From positions 3,100,001 to 3,164,000 of the forward strand of contig NZ_CP107930.1 in assembly GCF_036021035.1 (NCBI RefSeq): a DNA stretch of 64,000 nucleotides. The letters are read 5' to 3'. The notes under the pieces were generated by a model. It did not search any database. It was not told where the DNA came from and worked only from the letters and a program-made list of their open reading frames with translations. Shown here one piece after another: positions 58,541-64,000 of the stretch. The DNA comes from Kineococcus sp. NBC_00420 (GTDB taxonomy: Bacteria > Actinomycetota > Actinomycetes > Actinomycetales > Kineococcaceae). A program made the translations under genes and the position numbers. Every line of letters starts with the position of its first letter. The stretch's first letter is position 1.

Positions 58541-59596
58541 ATGAGCACCATGCGTGACGTCGCGCGTCAGGCGCAGGTGAGCGTCAAGACGGTTTCGCGT
58601 GTCTTCAACGACGACCCGCACGTCCTGCCGGAGACCCGTCAGCGGGTCGAGGAGGCGCTGGCGCAGCTGAACTACACGCCGAACACCCTGGCCCGCACGT
58701 TCCGCGACGGTCGCTCCCCGGTGATCGGCGTCGCCGTCCCGAACATCGCCGACCCGTTCTTCTCCTCGTTGGCCAAGGCCGTGGAGACGGTGGCGGCGGG
58801 GTACGACATGTCGGTCCTCGTGTCCAGTCTGGGGCCCGATCCCAGCAAGGAGCCGGAAGTGGTGGAAGCCTTGCTGCGCAGGCAGTTGGGGGCCCTCGTC
58901 ATGGCGCCCACGGCACCGGACCAGAGTTACCTGCGGCGGTGGTCGGAGAAGGTGGCGCTGGTCTTCGTCGACCGTCCGCCGCAGGGTCTGGACGCGGACT
59001 GCTTCATCGAGGACGACTTCGGCGGGGCGCGGGCCGCGACGCGGCACCTGCTGGAACACGGGCACGACGGGGTCGCCTTCGTGGGGAACTCCCTGGACGT
59101 CTCCACGACCGTGAACCGCCTGAGCGGTTACCGCGCCGCCCTCGCCGAGGCGGGGATCGCGTTCCGTCCCGAACTCGTCGTGAACGGCGCCACGAGCCGG
59201 GAGGGGGCGTGGGCGACCGTCGCCCGCCTCGTCGGTCTCGCCGACGCGCCGACGGCGGTGTTCTCCTCGGACGCGCAGACCAGCATGTTCCTGGTCCCCG
59301 CGCTCGCGGGGAGCCGGCTCTCGATCGCGGGGTTCGGGGACTTCCCGATGGCGTCGATGCTCTCGCCCGCTCTCACGGTCGTGGACCAGGACCCCGACGC
59401 CCTGGGACGTCTCGCGGCCGAGCGCGCCGTCCGGCGTCTGGACGGCGTGGAGGACGGGGCGCCGGTGAGCACGACGCTGCCGGTCCGCCTGCTCGAACGC
59501 AGCTCGTGCCGCCCGGTGGACCTCGAGGGCGGTCTCTTCCCCGCCTCGCGGCCCGACGGGGCGGGCACCTTGCTCTGGGTGACCCCCGGCGCCTGA
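58541..59596 (+). CDS. LacI-family regulator of a sugar operon
   Basis: A 351-residue LacI/GalR repressor. The HTH is at residues ~4-25 (MRDVARQAQVSVKTVSRVFN) and the hinge and periplasmic-binding-like core follow, including SPVIGVAVPNIADPFFSS, FVGNSLDVSTT and the ligand-contact GAPVSTTLPVRLLERSS end. Three similar operators lie near it and ahead of the ABC operon. Ligand identity is not shown, though a pentose or polyol is likely from the linked genes. Confidence 0.92.
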   Translation: MSTMRDVARQAQVSVKTVSRVFNDDPHVLPETRQRVEEALAQLNYTPNTLARTFRDGRSPVIGVAVPNIADPFFSSLAKAVETVAAGYDMSVLVSSLGPDPSKEPEVVEALLRRQLGALVMAPTAPDQSYLRRWSEKVALVFVDRPPQGLDADCFIEDDFGGARAATRHLLEHGHDGVAFVGNSLDVSTTVNRLSGYRAALAEAGIAFRPELVVNGATSREGAWATVARLVGLADAPTAVFSSDAQTSMFLVPALAGSRLSIAGFGDFPMASMLSPALTVVDQDPDALGRLAAERAVRRLDGVEDGAPVSTTLPVRLLERSSCRPVDLEGGLFPASRPDGAGTLLWVTPGA

Positions 59597-59618
59597 CGGT
59601 GAACCCCGTTCCAGGGGC

Positions 59619-59677
59619 TTGACACCGGTGACATGGCCTGGTGAACTTCCCGCACGCCGTGATGACACCGATGTCAT
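59619..59677 (+). promoter_or_regulatory. Double LacI operator and promoter of the sugar ABC operon
   Basis: Site TGACACCGGTGACA (59620-59633) overlaps a -35-like TTGACA (59619-59624), and a second palindrome ATGACACCGATGTCAT (59662-59677) lies 28 bases further on. Two spaced operators suggest DNA looping or cooperative repression. A -10 candidate is TGAACT (59642-59647). Confidence 0.65.
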
Positions 59678-59722
59678 GGCTCGCAAGCTTCCACTGCGAG
59701 CAGCACCACGAAGGAGTGCGAG

Positions 59723-60487
59723 ATGGCAGGACCACTGCTGCGGGCCACTGGTCTGGAGAAGCAGTACGGGCAGGTGAAGGCCTTGCAGGGCGCGGACTTC
59801 GAGGTGGACGCCGGTGAGGTGGTCGCCCTCATCGGCGACAACGGGGCCGGCAAGTCCACCCTCGTGCGGATGCTCTCCGGCAGCGAGCAGGCCGACGGCG
59901 GCGAGATCGAGTTCGAGGGACGGCCCGTCCGGCTGTCGACCCCGATCGAGGCGCGGGCCCTGGGCATCGAGACGGTCTTCCAGGACCTGGCCCTCGCCCC
60001 GCACCTGGACCCGATCCAGAACCTCTACCTGGGCCGCGAGGTCATGCGCGGTGGACTGCTCGGCAGGTTGGGGTTCATGGACACCCCGGCCATGCGCGAG
60101 GCGGGGAAGCGGACGTTCGCGAGCCTGGGTTCCACGGTCCGGGACTTCTCCGGGTCGATCGGGGCCATGTCCGGCGGGCAGAAGCAGTCGATCGCCGTGG
60201 CCCGGGCCGCAGCCTGGGCCAGCAAGGTGATCTTCCTCGACGAGCCCACCGCCGCCCTGGGGGTCGTGCAGACCAAGGGGGTCCTCGACCTGATCCGGCG
60301 CGTGCGCGACGAGGGGATCGGCGTGGTGTTCATCAGCCACTCGATGCCCCACGTCCTCGAGGTGTCCGACCGCGTCCAGGTCATGCGCCACGGCCGTCGC
60401 GTCGCGACCTACCAGGGATCGACCAGCAGCGTGGAGGAACTCGTGGGGGCCATGACGGGCGCCCTGGACGAGAGGGACGCCGCGTGA
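59723..60487 (+). CDS. Sugar ABC transporter ATPase (single domain)
   Basis: A 254-residue ATPase of the ribose/xylose importer type. Walker A is GDNGAGKST, the signature is MSGGQKQSIAVARA, and Walker B is VIFLDEPTAALG. Unlike RbsA it has one domain, as in FrcA/XylG-like systems. The ATG at 59723 has GGAG nearby (AAGGAGTGCGAG). GTG of the permease gene overlaps the stop. Confidence 0.9.
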   Translation: MAGPLLRATGLEKQYGQVKALQGADFEVDAGEVVALIGDNGAGKSTLVRMLSGSEQADGGEIEFEGRPVRLSTPIEARALGIETVFQDLALAPHLDPIQNLYLGREVMRGGLLGRLGFMDTPAMREAGKRTFASLGSTVRDFSGSIGAMSGGQKQSIAVARAAAWASKVIFLDEPTAALGVVQTKGVLDLIRRVRDEGIGVVFISHSMPHVLEVSDRVQVMRHGRRVATYQGSTSSVEELVGAMTGALDERDAA

Positions 60488-61596
60488 GCACCGGAACCCG
60501 CCGGGAGGCGACCCCCGTGACCACCACACCGAGCGTGACCCGTGGACCCGGGACCGAGAACAGCCACGGACGACGGCTGCGCGGGGTGTTCAAGGCCCAG
60601 GCGCTGCAGATCGTCCTCATCCTCCTCGTCATCGTCGTGGCCTTCGGGACGCTCGCCCCGCACGCGTTCCTGTCCGGCTTCAACATCCGCAGCATCGTCA
60701 TCAACACCTCGATCCTCGCCGTCCTCGGCGTCGGCATGACCTTCGTCATCATCACCGGCGGGATCGACCTCTCCGTCGGCAGCGTCCTGGTGTTCTCCGG
60801 AGTGGTGGCCAGCAAGGTCATGGTCGCGGCCGGCGGTCAGGGGTGGGGGGTCGCGTTCCTCGGGGCGCTCGTCGCCCTCGCGGCCGGTCTGTTCTGGGGA
60901 GTCGTCAACGGCGTCCTCATCGCCCGGGCGAAGGTGCCGCCGCTCATCGTCACCCTCGGGACCTTCGGTGCGGCCCTGGGTTTCGCGCAGATCATCACCG
61001 GCGGTGTCGACCTGCGCGCCGCGCCGAAGGTGCTCGTGGACACCGTGGGCTTCGGCAACGTGTTCGGCCAGGTCCCGGTGCTCTCGGTGGTCGCGGCCGT
61101 CGTAGTCGTCATCGGCGCGGTCCTGTTGCACCGCACCCGGTTCGGTCTCCACACCTTCGCGGTCGGGTCGAACGCCGAAGCCGGCCGCCGCACCGGGGTC
61201 AAGGTCGACCGCCAGACCGTCAGGGTGTACGCGCTGGCCGGGCTCCTGGCCGGGTTCGCCGGGATCCTGAACCTCTCGTTCTTCCAGTCGACCACCATCG
61301 GCGGGCAGTCCAACACGAACCTCAACGTCATCGCCGGCGTCGTCATCGGCGGGACCAGCCTCTTCGGCGGTTACGGCTCCGTCTTCGGGACCATCGTCGG
61401 CCTGTTCATCCCCACCACCCTGCAGAGCGGTTTCGTCATCGTCGGCGTCCAGCCCTTCTGGCAGCAGGTCGTGGTCGGGATCGTCCTCATCGCCGCCGTC
61501 TGGCTCGACCAGCAGCGTCGCGCCAAGGCGCGCTCCGGGGGAGCCCGCCGTTCACCCCTCGCCCGGTTCGGGCGGGGATCCTCGAAGGGAAACTGA
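60484..61596 (+). CDS. Sugar ABC transporter permease (RbsC type)
   Basis: A 370-residue permease of the BPD_transp_2 family with about ten helices. The ATPase-coupling segment is AVGSNAEAGRRTGVKVDRQTV-like, shortened here to GSNAEAGRRTGV, and FVIITGGIDLSVGSV is the family hallmark. GTG overlaps the ATPase gene by four bases, and the binding-protein gene starts one base after its stop. Confidence 0.9.
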   Translation: MSTGTRREATPVTTTPSVTRGPGTENSHGRRLRGVFKAQALQIVLILLVIVVAFGTLAPHAFLSGFNIRSIVINTSILAVLGVGMTFVIITGGIDLSVGSVLVFSGVVASKVMVAAGGQGWGVAFLGALVALAAGLFWGVVNGVLIARAKVPPLIVTLGTFGAALGFAQIITGGVDLRAAPKVLVDTVGFGNVFGQVPVLSVVAAVVVVIGAVLLHRTRFGLHTFAVGSNAEAGRRTGVKVDRQTVRVYALAGLLAGFAGILNLSFFQSTTIGGQSNTNLNVIAGVVIGGTSLFGGYGSVFGTIVGLFIPTTLQSGFVIVGVQPFWQQVVVGIVLIAAVWLDQQRRAKARSGGARRSPLARFGRGSSKGN

Positions 61597-61597
61597 A

Positions 61598-62590
61598 GTG
61601 ACCAGGAACAGCGCCGTTCTCCCCCTCAGCCTCCTCGCCGCCCTCACCCTCGGGGTGAGCGCCTGCGGGGCAGCCGAACCCGCGAGCACCGGGTCCGGGG
61701 GCAGTGGTGACTCGGCCAAGAAGATCACGTTCATCCAGGGCGTGGCCGGCGACAACTTCTACATCTCCATGCAGTGCTCAGCCGAGGCGGCCGCCAAGGC
61801 CGCCGGGGCCAGCCTGGACACCCAGGGCCCGCAGAAGTTCGACCCCACCCTGCAGACCCCGATCCTCACCTCGGCCATCGCGGCCGGACCCGACGCGATC
61901 CTCATCGCACCGACCGACGTCACCGCCATGCAGGCGCCGCTGGACCAGGCCGCGGCGGCCGGGATCAAGATCGTCCTGGTCGACACCACCCTGAGCGATC
62001 CCTCCAAGGCCGTCTCCCAGATCTCCTCCGACAACGTCGGGGGCGGCAAGGCCGCGTTCGACGCCATCAAGGAACTCGCCCCCGGTGGCGGCAAGGTCCT
62101 CGTCATCGACAACCAGCCGGGCATCAGCACCTCCGACGCCCGGACCAAGGGTTTCGACGACGCGGTGAAGTCCGACCCGTCCTACACGAACCTCGGCGTC
62201 CAGTACGCCCAGAACGACGTCGCGAAGGCCGCCCAGCTGGTCACCTCCGCGCTGCAGAAGGACCCCGACATCGTCGGCGTCTTCGCCACCAACCTGTTCG
62301 GGGCCGAGGGCGCGGCAACCGGTGTCCGCCAGGCCGACAAGCAGGGGGCCGTGAAGATCGTCGGGTTCGACGCCGGCCCCGACCAGGTCAAGGCCCTGCA
62401 GGACGGCACCATCCAGGCCCTCATCGCCCAGCAGCCGGGAACCATCGGGAAGGACGGGGTCGAGCAGGCCCTGGCGGCGCTCGACGGCGGAGCCACCGAG
62501 AAGAAGATCCAGACCGGGTTCACCATCATCACCGCCGACAACCTGAACTCCGCCGAGAGCCAGGCCGCGCTCTACAAGTCGTCCTGCTGA
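61598..62590 (+). CDS. Sugar ABC transporter binding lipoprotein (RbsB type)
   Basis: A 330-residue solute-binding lipoprotein with lipobox GVSAC (Cys ~23), then the LacI/RbsB-like fold: ITFIQGVAGDNFYISMQCSA, AILIAPTDVTAMQ, VLVIDNQPGISTSDAR and VGFDAGPDQVKALQ. It binds the transported sugar outside the membrane. A stable hairpin follows the gene and may help set a high level of this component relative to downstream enzymes. Confidence 0.9.
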   Translation: MTRNSAVLPLSLLAALTLGVSACGAAEPASTGSGGSGDSAKKITFIQGVAGDNFYISMQCSAEAAAKAAGASLDTQGPQKFDPTLQTPILTSAIAAGPDAILIAPTDVTAMQAPLDQAAAAGIKIVLVDTTLSDPSKAVSQISSDNVGGGKAAFDAIKELAPGGGKVLVIDNQPGISTSDARTKGFDDAVKSDPSYTNLGVQYAQNDVAKAAQLVTSALQKDPDIVGVFATNLFGAEGAATGVRQADKQGAVKIVGFDAGPDQVKALQDGTIQALIAQQPGTIGKDGVEQALAALDGGATEKKIQTGFTIITADNLNSAESQAALYKSSC

Positions 62591-62606
62591 CGACCCCCGA
62601 TCGCGT

Positions 62607-62638
62607 CCGGTGCGGGCCGGGAAACCGACCCGCACCGG
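62607..62638 (+). terminator. Hairpin between binding-protein and SDR genes
   Basis: CCGGTGCGGG (62607-62616) and CCCGCACCGG (62629-62638) form a perfect outer stem with an inner CGG/CCG pair closing a GAAA loop. It can act as an attenuator or an mRNA stabiliser after the binding-protein gene. Confidence 0.6.
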
Positions 62639-62666
62639 GCGCCCCACGTGTTCTGAGAGGTTCTCC

Positions 62667-63395
62667 GTGAGTGATCTGAACGGGCGTCCCGTCCTGGTGA
62701 CGGGGGCCAGCGGTGGCATCGGTGCGGCCACGGTCCGCCGACTGGTCGCCGCCGGGGCCGACGTCGTCGCCGCCGGCCGATCGGTCGAGGCGTTGGAAGC
62801 GCTGGGCGCCGAGACGGGTTCGCGCAGTCTGCCGTTCGACCTCGAGAGCGAGGACAGCGTGCGCGCGGCCCTGGAGGGCCTGGACGTCTACGGCGTCGTC
62901 AACTGCGGGGGTTTCGGCGGAGAGATCGCGACCCCGATGGACACCGACATCGACGTCTTCGACAAGGTCATCAGCGTCAACGCCCGCGGTGCGCTGCTCG
63001 TCATCAAGTACACCTCCCGCACGATGGTCGCCGCCGGTCGCGGCGGAGCCGTCGTCAACGTCTCCAGCCAGGCCTCGCTCGTGGCGTTGAGCGGTCACAT
63101 CTCCTACGGCTCGTCCAAGGCGGCCCTCGACAACATCACCCGGGTGTCGGCCCTGGAACTGGGCCGGTACGGCATCCGCGTGAACAGCGTGAACCCGACG
63201 GTCGTCATGACCCCGATGTCGGCCTGGTACTGGGGGCGCGAGGACGTCGAGAAGCCGTTCCTGGACGCGATGCCGTTGGGCCGCTGGGCGACCGAGGACG
63301 AGATCGCCGCGCCGATCGTGTTCCTGCTCAGCGACGACGCATCCATGATCACCGGGGTCTCGCTGCCCGTCGACGGCGGGTACAGCAGCCGATGA
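62667..63395 (+). CDS. SDR similar to L-xylulose/dicarbonyl reductase
   Basis: A 242-residue SDR. TGASGGIG and the Tyr/Lys pair of SYGSSK are present, and the C-terminal half (VNSVNPTVVMTPMS, PLGRWATEDEIAAPIVFLLS, SLPVDGGYSSR) matches dicarbonyl/L-xylulose reductase closely. The NNAG motif reads NCGG. It would reduce L-xylulose or a similar ketose, or oxidise xylitol. The FGGY kinase gene overlaps its stop by four bases. Confidence 0.85.
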   Translation: MSDLNGRPVLVTGASGGIGAATVRRLVAAGADVVAAGRSVEALEALGAETGSRSLPFDLESEDSVRAALEGLDVYGVVNCGGFGGEIATPMDTDIDVFDKVISVNARGALLVIKYTSRTMVAAGRGGAVVNVSSQASLVALSGHISYGSSKAALDNITRVSALELGRYGIRVNSVNPTVVMTPMSAWYWGREDVEKPFLDAMPLGRWATEDEIAAPIVFLLSDDASMITGVSLPVDGGYSSR

Positions 63396-64000
63396 ACGCA
63401 CCCGGCTCCCCCCGGCTGGTCGCCGGGATCGACCTGGGCAGCACGGGGGTGAAGGTCCTGGTCGCCGACGAGGACCTGCGACCGGTCGTCGTCCGGCAGC
63501 GGCCGACGCCGTGGCGCCAGGTCGTCGGCGGTCGCACGGAACTACCGGCCGAGACGCTGTGGGCCACCCTGCGCGAACTGCTCCGCGCGGTCGCCGACGA
63601 ACTCCCCCGGGGAGCCCGCGTCCACGCCCTGGCCGTCTCGGGGATGGGCGAGACGGGTTTCCTGGTCGACGCTGCGGGTTCCCCCGTCCGGCCGGGGATC
63701 GCGTGGTTCGACCCGCGCGGTGCGGAACAACTCGTCGCGCTCGGGGAACGCTTCGGCGCGGAGTTCCCGGCGCGGACCGGACTGCCGCTCGGCGTGCAGG
63801 TCTCGGTCGTCAAGATCGCGAACCTGGCTGCGGAGGGACTCGACCTGCGGGGCCTGCGCTGGCTCAACCTCCCCGACCACGTCGTGCACGGACTCGGCGG
63901 CAGGGTCGGGGTGGACTCCTCCCTCACCTCGCGCACCGGTCTGCTCGACCAGGACACCGGGCGCCCCTGGGAGGAACTCCTGGACCACCTCGGGGTCGGC
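63392..64000 (+). CDS. FGGY-family carbohydrate kinase (3' end outside window)
   Basis: The first 203 residues of a sugar kinase. The N-terminal ATP/phosphate-binding motif AGIDLGSTGVKVLVAD, the sugar-contacting WFDPRGAEQL and the GMGETGFLVD segment identify the xylulokinase-like FGGY group. The frame is still open at the last base. It likely phosphorylates the pentulose formed by the adjacent SDR. ATG overlaps the SDR stop by four bases. Confidence 0.9.
   Translation, partial: MNAPGSPRLVAGIDLGSTGVKVLVADEDLRPVVVRQRPTPWRQVVGGRTELPAETLWATLRELLRAVADELPRGARVHALAVSGMGETGFLVDAAGSPVRPGIAWFDPRGAEQLVALGERFGAEFPARTGLPLGVQVSVVKIANLAAEGLDLRGLRWLNLPDHVVHGLGGRVGVDSSLTSRTGLLDQDTGRPWEELLDHLGVG

Noticed and set aside
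1-64000. tRNA, rRNA, CRISPR, insertion sequences and prophage genes
   Set aside because: None was recognised on either strand by reading; a tRNA scan would be needed to exclude an isolated tRNA.

Overview
The window is about 74% G+C (estimated by eye). Its coding sequences have strongly GC-biased third positions and many GTG starts. It encodes a WhiD/WhiB3-type regulator, a SigE-family ECF sigma factor, GAF-ANTAR proteins and MmyB-type regulators, so the source is an actinobacterium. A Kineosporiales-like organism such as Kineococcus would fit, but that is a guess from style, not proof. Many genes lack a ribosome-binding site and have a TANNNT hexamer 6-8 nt before the start codon, which suggests widespread leaderless transcription. 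I saw no rRNA, tRNA, CRISPR array, insertion sequence or prophage.

Layout. 1-8 kb: regulators and small transport/detoxification genes, including a guanidine-III-type riboswitch in front of a Gdx/SugE exporter, a MFS/GntR divergent pair, a TetR/SDR divergent pair and a secreted beta-helix protein. 8-14 kb: phosphate and ion homeostasis (PPK2, a PiT phosphate transporter with a PHO-box-like site, paired FluC/CrcB subunits, NhaA with a structured leader). 14-17 kb: an N-succinylamino-acid racemase module and a zinc alcohol dehydrogenase. 17.5-19.1 kb: an ECF sigma factor, a membrane protein in the anti-sigma position and an exported protein that share a repeated domain of about 48 residues and a matching promoter. 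I regard this as the best candidate for an undescribed system. 19-26.5 kb: an amidoligase, a methyltransferase behind a 27-bp palindrome, a CYTH-CHAD protein and an ABC/FetB membrane operon. 26.5-36 kb: CspA, a GH15-like hydrolase, a TrxR-like/XRE-cupin pair whose intergenic palindrome matches the methyltransferase site, two GAF-ANTAR regulators and a CopD-CtaG fusion.

36-48 kb: zinc-free paralogues of ribosomal proteins L33 and L36, a rhodanese-SDR-molybdopterin oxidoreductase-flavoreductase string, a SpoIIE phosphatase facing a HATPase regulator, an SDR/MmyB pair and a ZnuABC-type metal importer. The importer and the L33/L36 pair carry related upstream boxes, so a zinc-limitation (Zur) regulon is likely. 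48-53 kb: a decayed amino-acid permease, a large envelope membrane protein, a GT87-type mannosyltransferase and WhiD. 53-58.5 kb: prephenate dehydratase and a translationally coupled pair of c-di-GMP enzymes, one an EAL protein and the other a GGEEF protein. 58.5-64 kb: a LacI-controlled sugar ABC importer followed by an L-xylulose-reductase-like SDR and an FGGY kinase cut by the window end. This looks like a pentulose or polyol catabolic operon with three matching operators.
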